A stretch of 29,886 nucleotides of DNA from Desulfobulbaceae bacterium (GCA_031256095.1 JAIRRG010000242.1:1-29886), one strand, 5' to 3'; positions 15,008 through 23,386 are shown, counted from the first letter of the stretch. Made by a program: numbers and translations. The notes: generated by a model not told the origin, from the sequence alone.

Positions 15008-16782
15008 ATACCCCCGTCCTCACCGACCTGCGCGCCTATCTTGATGTCCTGCGCCGGGACGGCGATCTCTTGACAATTGATGAGGAAGTCGATCCCCATC
15101 TCGAGATCGCCGAAATCCACCGCCGCGTCATCGCCCAAAAGGGCCCGGCCTTGTTTTTCCGCCGCGTCAAAGGCTCGGCCTTTCCGGTCGTCACCAATCT
15201 GTTCGGCAGCGAGCGCCGCTTGGAGCAAGCCTTCGCCGGGCGTCCGCAACGCTTCATCCACGAGTTGGTCAGCCTGGCCGAATCGTTGGCCGGGCTTTCC
15301 GTGAAAACGCTGTGGCAAAAACGGCGGCTGCTGGCCGACGGTCTGAAAATCGGCCTGAAAAACGTGAAAACGGCGCCGCTCTTGGAGGTCTGTCAGATAC
15401 CGCCACGCCTGACCAGTCTGCCGCTTCTTACCTCTTGGCATGGTGATGGCGGGCCGTTTGTCACGCTGCCTTTGGTCTATACCGAGCATCCCGAGGGCAA
15501 GGGCCACAATCTTGGCATGTACCGCATTCAACGCCATGACGACCAGACTACCGGCATCCATTGGCAGATTCACAAGGGCGGCGGTTACCATTACCATGAG
15601 GCGGAAAAGCTGGGATTGGCCTTGCCGCTAACCCTCTATATCGGCGGCCCGCCAGCCCTGATACTGGCGGCGATCGCCCCCTTGCCAGAAGATATTCCCG
15701 AATTGATGCTTGCCTCCCTTTTGCTCGGGAAAAAACTGCCCATGATTACCGACCCGCGTGGCGGTCACCAGCTGGTAGCCACCGCCGAATTCGCGGTCAA
15801 GGGCATCGTGCCGCCTGGCCGGCGCCGTCCAGAGGGACCGTTTGGCGACCACTACGGCTACAATTCCCTGGCCCACGATTATCCCATCTTCCAGGCTAGC
15901 CATCTCTATCACCGCCGCGATGCCATCTACCCGGCGACGGTGGTCGGGCGACCGAAGCAAGAAGACTATTATATCGGTGATTTTTTGCAGGAACTGCTGT
16001 CACCGCTCTTCCCGATCGCGATGAAGGGGGTCAAACAACTCAAAACCTTCGGCGAAACCGGCTTCCACTGTCTGGCGGCGGCCCGCGTCGAAAACCGCTA
16101 CCCGCGCGAAGCCTTCGCCTGTGGCCTGCGGGTGTTGGGCGAGGGGCAGCTGTCGTTGAGCAAATTTCTCATCGTCACCGACGGCGATCTCGATGTCGGC
16201 GATTTCCCGAAACTGTGGACACATGTGTTGGAGCGGGTCAGCTGGGCCGATGATTTACATATCTTCGCCGATACCGCCCAGGACACCCTCGACTACACCG
16301 GGCCGTCGGTCAATATGGGATCGAAGGCGATGCTGCTCGGTCTGGGGCGCGATAAACGCCGCGAATTGCCCAGGGAATTTCATGGCGAGCTGCCGCCTTC
16401 CTGCCGCCGGGCACGGATGTTTTTACCCGGCACTTTGATGGTCGAAGGCGAATCGTATAAGGATAACAAAGACTTGGCGGCACAACTGGCCGCTTGCCGC
16501 GGCTTGGGGGAGATGCCGGCAGCGATCCTCATCGATGATTTACCGGCGGCCACCGCCTCGATGCAGGAATTCCTGTGGACGGTCTTCACCCGCTTTGAAC
16601 CGGCCAACGACATCTACGCCGCCGCCCGTTTTGTCCGGCGTTTTCATGTTGGCTTGACAGAGCCAGTGGTCATTGATTGCCGCCTGAAGCCCTGGTACAC
16701 TGAAGTGCTGGCCGTCGACGAGCTAACCAGAAAAAAGGTCGATCAGCGGCTGCCGAAGCTGCTGCCGCCATCGTTGAGATGA
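15004..16782 (+). CDS. ubiD: UbiD-family prenylated-FMN decarboxylase
   Basis: 592 residues; the longer UbiD form (about 600) rather than the 490-residue E. coli type. Family features: LTDLRAYLDVLRRDGDLLTI at the N-terminus, WQIHKGGGYHY, PLALTLYIGGPP-like PLTLYIGGPPAL, FAVKGIVPPGRRRPEGPFGDH and GFHCLAAARVENRYPREA. UbiD enzymes decarboxylate aromatic or unsaturated acids using prenylated FMN made by UbiX. The long form in anaerobic proteobacteria is often assigned to the quinone pathway (menaquinone, including the futalosine route). The exact substrate is an inference. ubiX is not in the window. The start overlaps the small upstream gene, and the stop overlaps the pseudouridine synthase start, both as ATGA. 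Confidence 0.9.
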   Translation: MNTPVLTDLRAYLDVLRRDGDLLTIDEEVDPHLEIAEIHRRVIAQKGPALFFRRVKGSAFPVVTNLFGSERRLEQAFAGRPQRFIHELVSLAESLAGLSVKTLWQKRRLLADGLKIGLKNVKTAPLLEVCQIPPRLTSLPLLTSWHGDGGPFVTLPLVYTEHPEGKGHNLGMYRIQRHDDQTTGIHWQIHKGGGYHYHEAEKLGLALPLTLYIGGPPALILAAIAPLPEDIPELMLASLLLGKKLPMITDPRGGHQLVATAEFAVKGIVPPGRRRPEGPFGDHYGYNSLAHDYPIFQASHLYHRRDAIYPATVVGRPKQEDYYIGDFLQELLSPLFPIAMKGVKQLKTFGETGFHCLAAARVENRYPREAFACGLRVLGEGQLSLSKFLIVTDGDLDVGDFPKLWTHVLERVSWADDLHIFADTAQDTLDYTGPSVNMGSKAMLLGLGRDKRRELPREFHGELPPSCRRARMFLPGTLMVEGESYKDNKDLAAQLAACRGLGEMPAAILIDDLPAATASMQEFLWTVFTRFEPANDIYAAARFVRRFHVGLTEPVVIDCRLKPWYTEVLAVDELTRKKVDQRLPKLLPPSLR

Positions 16783-17495
16783 CCAGGCTGCGGCTGCACA
16801 AGTATTTGGCCCAGTGCGGCGTCGCCTCGCGGCGCCAGGCCGAGGCGCTGATTGCCGCTGGGCGTGTGCGCGTCGATGCCGAGGTGGTCAGCGAGCAAGG
16901 GCGGCTGGTCGCCCCCGAGAGCCAGCGCATTACCTGCGACGGGCGCGAGGTGCGGCCAGCAACGAGGCTTATCTATATTTTACTCAATAAACCAAAAGGT
17001 TACGTCACCACAACGCGCGACCCACAGGGACGGCCCACGGTTTTGTCGCTGCTGCCGCCGATGCGAGAACGCCTTTTCCCGGTTGGCCGCCTTGATCTCG
17101 ATACCGAGGGCGCCCTGCTGCTCACCAACGACGGTGAGTTCGCCCACCGGGTGCTGCACCCTTCCTTCGACAGCGAAAAGACCTACGAGGCGGTGATACG
17201 CGGCGCCCCCGATGGTCAAACACTGCAAAAGCTGGCGCGCGGCCTCGTCCTTGAGGACGGGCCAACCGCTCCGTGCGCCGCCAAGTTTCTGGCAATTCTG
17301 CCATCAGGGCATAGCCGGGTCCGCATCGTTTTGCACGAAGGACGCAAGCGGCAGGTGAAAAGAATGCTGGCGGCAGTTGGGCATCCGGTACTGGCCCTCA
17401 GGCGGACGGCTTATGGGCGATTACGGCTCGATGGACTGGCGGTGGGGGAATATCGTTTTCTTTCCGCCGATGACCTGAAGAAATTTTTCCTGTGA
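16779..17495 (+). CDS. RsuA/RluB/RluE-family pseudouridine synthase
   Basis: 238 residues. N-terminal S4 RNA-binding domain (RLHKYLAQCGVASRRQAEALI, residues 5-25), then LLNKPKGYVTT and the catalytic GRLDLDTEGALLLTNDG with Asp106 as nucleophile, then VRIVLHEGRKRQVKRML near the C-terminus. This set defines the RsuA/RluB/E/F group, which isomerises a uridine in 16S or 23S rRNA. The best guess is RluB (23S helix 89 region), but the target cannot be told from the sequence alone. The ATG overlaps the ubiD stop by four bases. The coding is very G+C-rich (43 of 60 bases at 16801-16860). Confidence 0.92.
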   Translation: MTRLRLHKYLAQCGVASRRQAEALIAAGRVRVDAEVVSEQGRLVAPESQRITCDGREVRPATRLIYILLNKPKGYVTTTRDPQGRPTVLSLLPPMRERLFPVGRLDLDTEGALLLTNDGEFAHRVLHPSFDSEKTYEAVIRGAPDGQTLQKLARGLVLEDGPTAPCAAKFLAILPSGHSRVRIVLHEGRKRQVKRMLAAVGHPVLALRRTAYGRLRLDGLAVGEYRFLSADDLKKFFL

Positions 17496-17502
17496 CTTTT
17501 CC

Positions 17503-17532
17503 TTTACAAACCCGGGAAAAGCTGATTAGATT
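17503..17532 (+). promoter_or_regulatory. Possible promoter of the HU gene
   Basis: TTTACA (17503-17508), an 18-base spacer and TAGATT (17527-17532). This is the best pair I see in the 217-base gap before the HU gene. The leader would be about 170 bases and includes an imperfect stem-loop, AGAAAT (17619-17624) / ATTTCT (17635-17640). The rest of the gap shows nothing I can name. Confidence 0.3.
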
Positions 17533-17712
17533 CGAAGCATTATAGCAATATCAACAAGATAAATATTCGCCGTCAGGCTGGGCTGCGCCTTCCAAGTGTC
17601 GCTAGATGGTTAGTCCAGAGAAATAGTTCCGGTAATTTCTGGTTCCCATGATTTTGCTGCCTTCAGCCAAAATCCTTTGCTTCCATTCAAAGTGTGTCCG
17701 CAAGGAGCGTAT

Positions 17713-17994
17713 ATGAACAAATCTGAACTGATTGAAGCCTTGGCCCGGGAAATGAAAATTTCGCACAAAGAAGCCGCCGCCATCACCAATACCGTGATCG
17801 ACACCATGACTGACGCCTTGGCCAAGGGCGACAGTATCGAGATCCGCGGTTTCGGCAGTTTTGTCATCAAACAGTATGGTTCTTACGACGGGCGCAACCC
17901 AAAGACCGGAAAACAAATCACGGTAAAACCGAAGAAACTGCCTTTCTTCAAGGTTGGCAAAGAACTGCGCGAGCGGGTCAACAACGGGAAATGA
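17713..17994 (+). CDS. HU/IHF family DNA-binding protein
   Basis: 93 residues. The beta-arm motif GRNPKTGKQI with the intercalating proline, the preceding IEIRGFGSF, and the C-terminal PFFKVGKELRERVN define the HU/IHF family. FGSF and KELRER resemble IHF-beta, but a lone subunit cannot be assigned to HU or IHF safely. It bends DNA and compacts the nucleoid. AAGGAG at 17702-17707 is five bases before ATG 17713. The gene stands alone and converges with rimO across a 42-base gap without a convincing terminator. Confidence 0.95.
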   Translation: MNKSELIEALAREMKISHKEAAAITNTVIDTMTDALAKGDSIEIRGFGSFVIKQYGSYDGRNPKTGKQITVKPKKLPFFKVGKELRERVNNGK

Positions 17995-18036
17995 TGCCGA
18001 GGCAATAGCGCGCGGCCGAGCACTGAGCCGCTTCAT

Positions 18037-19362
18037 TCAAACCATGCCGCCAACCAGATCGTACGTGTGCGCTTCCTCGATACGCACCCGCACGATGTCG
18101 CCGGGCGCGGCCGTTCCTTCGTTGATATAGACGCAGCCGTCCACTTCCGGCGCCTGGTACATACTTCTCCCCTCAAGCAGCAGCTCTGATTCCGCCGACA
18201 CCCCCTCAACCAGTACGTCAAGGCTGCGTCCGATATAGTTTTTTTGCCGGGCGGCCGAGATGTTCGCCTGGGCCGCCATCACCCGGTCACGCCGCCGCTC
18301 TTTCTCTTCCTCCGGACATTGGCCGGGAAAATGCTCGGAAGGCGCCCCTGGTTCGTTGGAATAGGCGAAAACACCAACATGGTCGAAGCGCGCTTTTTCC
18401 AGCAGCGTGATGACTTCATCGACATCGCGCTCTTCTTCCCCAGGGAAGCCGACAAGCAAAGTGGTACGGAGGCTGACATCGGGAAGAAAGGCGCGGATAG
18501 TGCTCACCATTTTTTCGATGAAGGCGCGGTCATAGCGGCGGTTCATCGCCTTGAGGATGCGGCTCGAGGCGTGCTGGATCGGGATATCGAGATAGGGCAG
18601 CAGGCGCCGCTCGGCGGCGATACATTCTAGCAGATTCTCAGTAACTCCCAGTGGATGCAGATAGAGCAGGCGAATCCAGGGAATCGCCGTTTGCCGCGTC
18701 AGGGTGGTGAGCAGTTCCACCAATTCCGGGCGCCCGGTATGGTCGCGGCCATAAGCGGTCAGGTCCTGGGCAATCAGCGACAACTCCTGTATCCCTTCTT
18801 GCTCCAGCCACATGGCTTCCCGCGTCAGCTCGTCAAGCGGGCGGCTGCGCAAGGGGCCGCGAATGGCCGGAATCATGCAGTACGAACAGCGGTTGTCACA
18901 GCCTTCGGTGATCTTCAGATAAGCGCGATGGCGTGGCGCCGTGAGAAGGCGTGGCGGCTGACAGGCGGTAATGGCGCTTTTATTACCCAGGATCAGGCGG
19001 CCCGGCGTAGCGCCAGAGAGCAAGGCCTGGATTTCGGCGGCGATGGCGGCATACGGCTCGACGCCGCGAAAAAGATCGACCTCTGGCAATTCCCTGACCA
19101 ACTCTTCGCCATAGCGCTCAACCAGGCAGCCAAAAACGACCAACTTTTGCCCAAGCTGTTTATCAGTGGCCAGGCGCAAAATTTCATCAATCCCCTCTTC
19201 AACCGCCGCTTGCAGAAAACCGCAGGTGTTGACCAAGAGGACGTTGGCCGTCGCCGCTTCGGAGGCTGGCTGAAATCCGGCGGCGGCGAGGGCGCCAAGA
19301 ACGCGCTGCGAGTCAACCAGGTTCTTGGCGCAACCCAGGCTGACCAGATGGATCGTATTCAT
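18037..19362 (-). CDS. rimO: Ribosomal protein uS12 methylthiotransferase RimO
   Basis: 441 residues, equal to E. coli RimO, when started at ATG 19362. It adds a methylthio group to Asp88 (E. coli numbering) of ribosomal protein S12 using two [4Fe-4S] clusters. The auxiliary-cluster cysteines are Cys11 (SLGCAKN), Cys47 (NTCGF) and Cys79 (FGCLVERYG). The radical-SAM motif is CDNRCSYC at 155-162. A TRAM domain follows at the C-terminus (GRSLDVLVEGVS). The SLGCAKNLVDSQ opening separates RimO from MiaB. The start is settled by the ATGA overlap with the upstream nucleoside phosphorylase, although the frame is open to 19449. Confidence 0.96.
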   Translation of the reverse strand: MNTIHLVSLGCAKNLVDSQRVLGALAAAGFQPASEAATANVLLVNTCGFLQAAVEEGIDEILRLATDKQLGQKLVVFGCLVERYGEELVRELPEVDLFRGVEPYAAIAAEIQALLSGATPGRLILGNKSAITACQPPRLLTAPRHRAYLKITEGCDNRCSYCMIPAIRGPLRSRPLDELTREAMWLEQEGIQELSLIAQDLTAYGRDHTGRPELVELLTTLTRQTAIPWIRLLYLHPLGVTENLLECIAAERRLLPYLDIPIQHASSRILKAMNRRYDRAFIEKMVSTIRAFLPDVSLRTTLLVGFPGEEERDVDEVITLLEKARFDHVGVFAYSNEPGAPSEHFPGQCPEEEKERRRDRVMAAQANISAARQKNYIGRSLDVLVEGVSAESELLLEGRSMYQAPEVDGCVYINEGTAAPGDIVRVRIEEAHTYDLVGGMV

Positions 19363-20087
19363 TGAGCGGATGGGAAAAATCTCAACATGGCGTTCAGAAG
19401 GGAAAGGTTGGCATCGCGGAATTCCTTGCCGGAAAAACCGGGATGCCAAGCGGCGGTGAACAATTCATCGGAAACGACAAAAACCCCGGCCAGCTCGATC
19501 TTGCGGAAGGCCGCGACTGCGCACAGAGCGGAATATTCCATATCAACGGCCCGCACCCCTTGTTCTTGGCGCAGCCGCTTGAGTTGTCGCCGATCTTCCC
19601 GGTACAGGGCATCGGTTGACCAGACGGCGGCCAATTCCGCCGCCAGGCCACAGCCGGCACAGTGGCGGAGAACTTCAAGCTGTAATTTTGGGGAAGGCTT
19701 AGCCGGTTCCGGCAAGGGATAATATTGGGAAGTCCCTTCACCACTGACCGCCTCGTCGCCAACCACGATGCTGCCAATCGGCAAGTCCGGGACAATGGAA
19801 CCGCACCAGCCATAGAAAATGATCCGGCGGGCGCCCAAAACAATCATCTTTTCCAGGCACAGGGCCGCAGCTGGCGCTCCTAGCGCCGGTCCAGCCACGA
19901 AAAAATCGCCGCCTTTGGCCACCGTCAGCTGAAATTTCAAGCAGGAATATTCTTCACCGCCCGCCGCCAGCAGGCGCTGATGGGCGGCGCTGGCATCGGC
20001 CAAGGTGGCAAAAAACAAGCCACAGGCAGGAATCGCCGGTTCGTGTTTGCCGCGACGCGGCGATATGACGATATCTTCTTCATCCAC
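19359..20087 (-). CDS. Nucleoside phosphorylase / nucleosidase family protein
   Basis: 242 residues from GTG 20087, chosen because AGGAG lies seven bases upstream; the longer frame to 20192 would run through the atpE terminator. Family marks: GPALGAPAAALCLEKMIVLG (66-85), FYGWCGSI (91-98), the SGEGTSQYY segment (115-123), VDMEYSALCAVA with the ribose-binding Met183-Glu184, and VVSDEL with Asp207. It is a type 1 purine/uridine phosphorylase or MTA/SAH/futalosine nucleosidase. The exact substrate is not decidable here. It is translationally coupled to rimO, so removal of 5'-deoxyadenosine or S-adenosylhomocysteine formed by RimO is an attractive but unproven role. Confidence 0.82.
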   Translation of the reverse strand: MDEEDIVISPRRGKHEPAIPACGLFFATLADASAAHQRLLAAGGEEYSCLKFQLTVAKGGDFFVAGPALGAPAAALCLEKMIVLGARRIIFYGWCGSIVPDLPIGSIVVGDEAVSGEGTSQYYPLPEPAKPSPKLQLEVLRHCAGCGLAAELAAVWSTDALYREDRRQLKRLRQEQGVRAVDMEYSALCAVAAFRKIELAGVFVVSDELFTAAWHPGFSGKEFRDANLSLLNAMLRFFPSAQ

Positions 20088-20105
20088 CGGGAAACTCCTG
20101 ACATG

Positions 20106-20135
20106 AAAAAAGGGGATACGAAAACCGTATCCCCT
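20106..20135 (-). terminator. Strong intrinsic terminator after atpE
   Basis: Perfect ten-base-pair stem AGGGGATACG (20111-20120) / CGTATCCCCT (20126-20135) with a five-base loop. On the minus strand it is followed by a run of T (six counting the last stem base). It lies 35 bases past the atpE stop and ends the F0 transcript. Only about 18 bases separate the T-run from the GTG start of the phosphorylase gene. Confidence 0.9.
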
Positions 20136-20169
20136 CGCGGCAAACTGCTGATGCCGAAACGCAACTACA

Positions 20170-20442
20170 TTATATACCCAGGACTTTGCCAAACGGGTTG
20201 GCGTACAACAGAATCAGAGAAACAACGAGGCCGTAAATGGCGCAGGACTCGGCAAGAGCCATGCCGAGAATCATGAATACCATCAATTTCGGCTGGGTCT
20301 CAGGGTTACGGGCCAAACCCTGGCAGGCACCGTTACCAACCGAACCGATACCGATGCCAGCTCCGCAGGCCCCAAGGCCGATAGAAAGCCCGGCGCCAAT
20401 GCAAACGAGGCCCAACGCAATCAGCTGAATGTTTCCTTCCAT
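20170..20442 (-). CDS. atpE: ATP synthase F0 subunit c
   Basis: 90 residues, two membrane helices joined by the polar loop ARNPETQPK. The ion-binding carboxylate is Glu65 in LAESCAIYG. Helix 1 is very Gly-rich (GLGACGAGIGIGSVGNGACQG). Forms the rotor ring of F0. At the place of Gln32, used by sodium-type rings, there is Ile32, while Ser66 and Tyr70 are kept; protons are the more likely ion, by inference. ATG 20442 has AGGAG upstream. Last gene of the F0 operon, followed by a strong terminator. F1 genes are not in the window, as expected where F0 and F1 form separate operons. Confidence 0.96.
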   Translation of the reverse strand: MEGNIQLIALGLVCIGAGLSIGLGACGAGIGIGSVGNGACQGLARNPETQPKLMVFMILGMALAESCAIYGLVVSLILLYANPFGKVLGI

Positions 20443-20534
20443 GTTTTTCTCCTACAATAAGAGTTGTTGGGTAACCTTCTGTCTTCCTATTCGTCGGCCC
20501 ATGCCGGGCCGTATCGAGCAAAGTCGTCCTCGCC

Positions 20535-21260
20535 TTAGTGGGCGTGTTCTTTCGCCTGCGAGAAATAAACAACGGTCAAAAGGACAAATACCATGGCCTG
20601 AACAAGAGAAACCAGGACGCCCAGCACCATGAAAGGCAGCGGCGCGAAGTAGCACCCGGCCAATGTGAACAAAATGATCAACATCATCTCTTTGGCCATA
20701 ATGTTGCCAAAAAGTCGAACGGAGAGAGAAATAATCCGGGCAAAGTTACTGATCAATTCAATGGGCAGCATCAGCGGAATGAGCGCCGGGATCGGCCCGA
20801 TAAAGTGCTTGTAGTATTTCCAGCCATGCTCTCTGATGCCGATATAATGGTGCAAAACCCAGACAATAAGCGCCAGCGCCAAAGTCGTGTTCAGACTGGC
20901 GGTCGGCGACATGAAGCCGGGAACCAGTCCGACCAGGTTGCTCACCGCGATGAACAGGCCGAAGGTCATGATCAACGGGAAGAAGGTGTTGGTGAGTTCC
21001 TTGCCCATATTTTCAGCGCAGAAACTCTCAAAACCACCGACGACGATTTCCCAGAAATTCTGGCCATGACCGGGAATCAGCTCAATATTGCTCATGGTCA
21101 GTTTGGCGGTAAAAAACAAAAATGCCATGACCAGCCACGTATACGTCATGTACGGGGCGGTGAGATACTCAAGCCCATGCCTAGGATCAAACCCTTGAGC
21201 AACCGGCAGGCCCGCTTTCTCAAGGAGAAGCGTGATGAACAGAATTGGCTCATTCTCCAT
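20535..21260 (-). CDS. atpB: ATP synthase F0 subunit a
   Basis: 241 residues, five or six membrane helices. The key stator arginine is Arg182 in IISLSVRLFGNI, preceded by PIELISNFAR, the standard subunit a signature. It forms the two half-channels that pass ions to the c-ring. GGGAGG lies eight bases before ATG 21260. The length and the NTFFPLIMTFGLFIAVSN segment fit bacterial AtpB. Six bases separate it from the upstream atpI-like gene and 92 bases lie between it and atpE. Confidence 0.97.
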   Translation of the reverse strand: MENEPILFITLLLEKAGLPVAQGFDPRHGLEYLTAPYMTYTWLVMAFLFFTAKLTMSNIELIPGHGQNFWEIVVGGFESFCAENMGKELTNTFFPLIMTFGLFIAVSNLVGLVPGFMSPTASLNTTLALALIVWVLHHYIGIREHGWKYYKHFIGPIPALIPLMLPIELISNFARIISLSVRLFGNIMAKEMMLIILFTLAGCYFAPLPFMVLGVLVSLVQAMVFVLLTVVYFSQAKEHAH

Positions 21261-21266
21261 ACAAAT

Positions 21267-21683
21267 CTACCTCCCGTGCAAAAAAAATCGCCCCGCCACC
21301 ACCACCGCGATCACCGAGACCGCCAATGGCACCACTGACAAACCAATCAGCAAACCAAAAATTTCAACCCACTTATACTTTACGAGCGGGAACAGTACCA
21401 AAGCCATTATCAGCAACCGCACCAAGAAACCCAGGATACATTTCTGTGTTTCCTGTTTGCCGCGGGCGAGCCGCCGGGCGAGTTCCTCACCGTCCGCAGC
21501 CGCCTCAACCACGCCATCGGCCAACTTCTTGACGCCACGGATGGAAAGAGCAAAGCTGACAAGCGTCAGCAGGCCGCCAACCAACACCGACCACGCCATC
21601 TTTTCCGAATAGAAAAGCCATCCGCCCAGCGTCAGCACAACCAGGCAAATCAGCCCGGTCCACAACATGCCGCGAATCATCAT
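21267..21683 (-). CDS. atpI: ATP synthase subunit I-like protein
   Basis: 138 residues with four hydrophobic helices: about 6-24, 29-46, 84-103 and 107-133. The basic loop ARRLARGKQETQKC lies between helices 2 and 3. Together with its place directly before atpB, this fits the AtpI family, which assists c-ring assembly or magnesium supply for F-type ATPases. Sequence motifs of AtpI are weak, so the call leans on topology and context. The start overlaps the stop of the preceding atpZ-like gene; ATG 21683 and ATG 21680 are adjacent choices. Confidence 0.82.
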   Translation of the reverse strand: MMIRGMLWTGLICLVVLTLGGWLFYSEKMAWSVLVGGLLTLVSFALSIRGVKKLADGVVEAAADGEELARRLARGKQETQKCILGFLVRLLIMALVLFPLVKYKWVEIFGLLIGLSVVPLAVSVIAVVVAGRFFLHGR

Positions 21684-21925
21684 AGCCGGTCATTCATTGA
21701 CGTATCTTTAGAGCGTTGCAACACGCCGAAAAGAACACGGTAACCGGCGGCGATGCCGAAAGCCAAGCCAATGAACATGAACAACGGCGACCAGCGCCCG
21801 GAAAAGACCCAGTGATCAATAAAATACCCGGCGCCAAAGCCGATAAAACTACATATAGCGAAGGTTATGCCAAGCTGGCCAAATTGCGCCAGCTGCCGCA
21901 ACACCTCTTTCGTCAAATTCGCCAT
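21680..21925 (-). CDS. atpZ: AtpZ/ATPase gene 1-like small membrane protein
   Basis: 81 residues, two hydrophobic segments (about 14-34 and 46-66) with the GxxxG-type ICSFIGFGAGYFIDHWV and FIGLAFGIAAGYRV. This is the pattern of the AtpZ/AtpQ family that opens many F0 operons. The role is accessory: assembly of F0 or cation transport together with AtpI. First gene of the operon, 47-52 bases after the predicted transcription start. The tail overlaps atpI by four bases (ATGA). Confidence 0.85.
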   Translation of the reverse strand: MANLTKEVLRQLAQFGQLGITFAICSFIGFGAGYFIDHWVFSGRWSPLFMFIGLAFGIAAGYRVLFGVLQRSKDTSMNDRL

Positions 21926-21978
21926 GGGAGGGCCACCCGTAGAACAATGATTTTTTTAAGGCCCCATGCTCAGCGCAA

Positions 21979-22006
21979 ATTATAACACCACACCCAAAGA
22001 AGTCAA
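21979..22006 (-). promoter_or_regulatory. Near-consensus sigma-70 promoter of the F0 ATP synthase operon
   Basis: On the minus strand -35 TTGACT (22001-22006), a 16-base spacer and a perfect -10 TATAAT (21979-21984). Transcription would begin near 21972, about 47 bases before the atpZ ATG at 21925. No operator-like repeat is obvious around it, so strong constitutive expression is expected. Confidence 0.85.
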
Positions 22007-22032
22007 TGGGTTTGTGCACGGGCGATGATTGT

Positions 22033-23328
22033 TTATCGCCGCTGGCCGAGGGCGGCGAACGACTCTGCACAGGCGGCCACCGCCGCGTCAAGTTGCTCCG
22101 GTTCATGCGCCGCCGAGACGAACAGCGCTTCGAACTGCGACGGCGCCAGCGCGAATCCCGCCGCCAGCATATTTCGATAGTGCTGGGCATAACGCCCGGT
22201 GTCGGCGCGCATCGCCGAAGTGTAATCGGTTACCGGCCGCTCCGTGAAAAATCCGGTCATCAGCGATTCCACCCGGTTCCAGGCCAATGGCAGCCCGACC
22301 TTTTCACCCGCCTCGGCCAGAGCCAGGGCGAAGCCTGCCGCCTTTTCGTTCAGACGGCGATAGAAACCGTCCCGCCGCAGCAGCTTCAGCGTGGCGATGC
22401 CCGCCGCCATGGCCAAAGGATTGCCCGATAAAGTGCCGGCTTGATAGACCGGGCCATCCGGGGCGACCTGGTTCATGATTTCTTCCCGCCCACCGTACGC
22501 GCCGACCGGCAGGCCGCCGCCGATGATCTTGCCCAGGCAAGTCAAATCGGCCTCAAGGCCGTAAAACTCCTGGGCGCCGCCATAGGCCAGGCGGAAACCG
22601 GTGATCACCTCGTCGAAGATTAAAACAATCCCCAACTCACGGGTCAGCGCCCGCATTTTTTCGAGAAATCCCGATGCTGGCGGCACGCAGCCCATGTTGC
22701 CGGCCACTGGTTCAACGATGACGCAGGCGATGTCCGCCGCCCGGTCGCGCAAGGTGGCTTCCAGCGCCGTGGCGTCGTTGTAAGGGATGGAAATGGTATT
22801 TCTGACAATATCCGCCGGCACGCCGGGGCTGCCGGGAATTCCCAGCGTAATGACGCCGGAACCAGCTTTGATGAGAAAAGAATCGGCATGGCCATGATAG
22901 CAGCCGTCGAACTTGACGATGACATTTTTCCCAGTGAAGCCTCGCGCCAAACGAATGGCGCTCATCGTCGCTTCGGTGCCGGAATTGACGAAACGAACCT
23001 TGTCGATCGACGGGAAGGCATCGACGACCATGGCCGCCAACTCTACCTCACCGGGCGTCGAAGCGCCGAAACTGGCGCCCAAACCCGCGGCTTGGCGAAT
23101 GGCCGCCACTACCGACGGCTCGGCATGACCGACGATCATTGGCCCCCAGGAGCCAACGAAATCAACATAGGAATTGCCGTCGGCGTCGGTCACCACCGCT
23201 CCTTGGGCGCTGGTGATGAAAACCGGGTCGCAACCAACGGCGCGGCAGGCGCGCACCGGGCTGTTCACCCCACCGGGAATCAGGCGCTTGGCCGCAGCGA
23301 ACAACCGGGCCGACTCTGCATGATTCAT
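22033..23328 (-). CDS. hemL: Glutamate-1-semialdehyde 2,1-aminomutase
   Basis: 431 residues, the standard length. Converts glutamate-1-semialdehyde to 5-aminolevulinate in the C5 route to heme, siroheme and cobamides. Visible: RLIPGGVNSPVRA at the N-terminus, VNSGTEATMSAIRLARG (114-130), FDEVITGFR with Asp239, and CLGKIIGGGLPVGAYGG with the PLP lysine Lys267. AGAGGA lies shortly before ATG 23328. The gene has its own predicted promoter, with a palindrome over the -10 box, and is followed by the separately promoted F0 operon. No strong terminator is seen after it; the small GGCGAT/ATCGCC hairpin at 22021-22040 lacks a T-run. Confidence 0.96.
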   Translation of the reverse strand: MNHAESARLFAAAKRLIPGGVNSPVRACRAVGCDPVFITSAQGAVVTDADGNSYVDFVGSWGPMIVGHAEPSVVAAIRQAAGLGASFGASTPGEVELAAMVVDAFPSIDKVRFVNSGTEATMSAIRLARGFTGKNVIVKFDGCYHGHADSFLIKAGSGVITLGIPGSPGVPADIVRNTISIPYNDATALEATLRDRAADIACVIVEPVAGNMGCVPPASGFLEKMRALTRELGIVLIFDEVITGFRLAYGGAQEFYGLEADLTCLGKIIGGGLPVGAYGGREEIMNQVAPDGPVYQAGTLSGNPLAMAAGIATLKLLRRDGFYRRLNEKAAGFALALAEAGEKVGLPLAWNRVESLMTGFFTERPVTDYTSAMRADTGRYAQHYRNMLAAGFALAPSQFEALFVSAAHEPEQLDAAVAACAESFAALGQRR

Positions 23329-23386
23329 CGTATCCTCTGTGCAAATGAAATGCCAATCTGGCGGGAAACACCTGGAAAACTGAGTT

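Noticed and set aside
17496..17521. Inverted repeat CTTTTCC / GGAAAAG after the pseudouridine synthase
   Set aside because: Only seven weak base pairs with a 12-base loop and no T-run after it, so it is not a credible terminator.
22021..22040. Hairpin GGCGAT / ATCGCC at the hemL stop codon
   Set aside because: Six base pairs, eight-base loop, no T-run on the minus strand; it is more likely chance.
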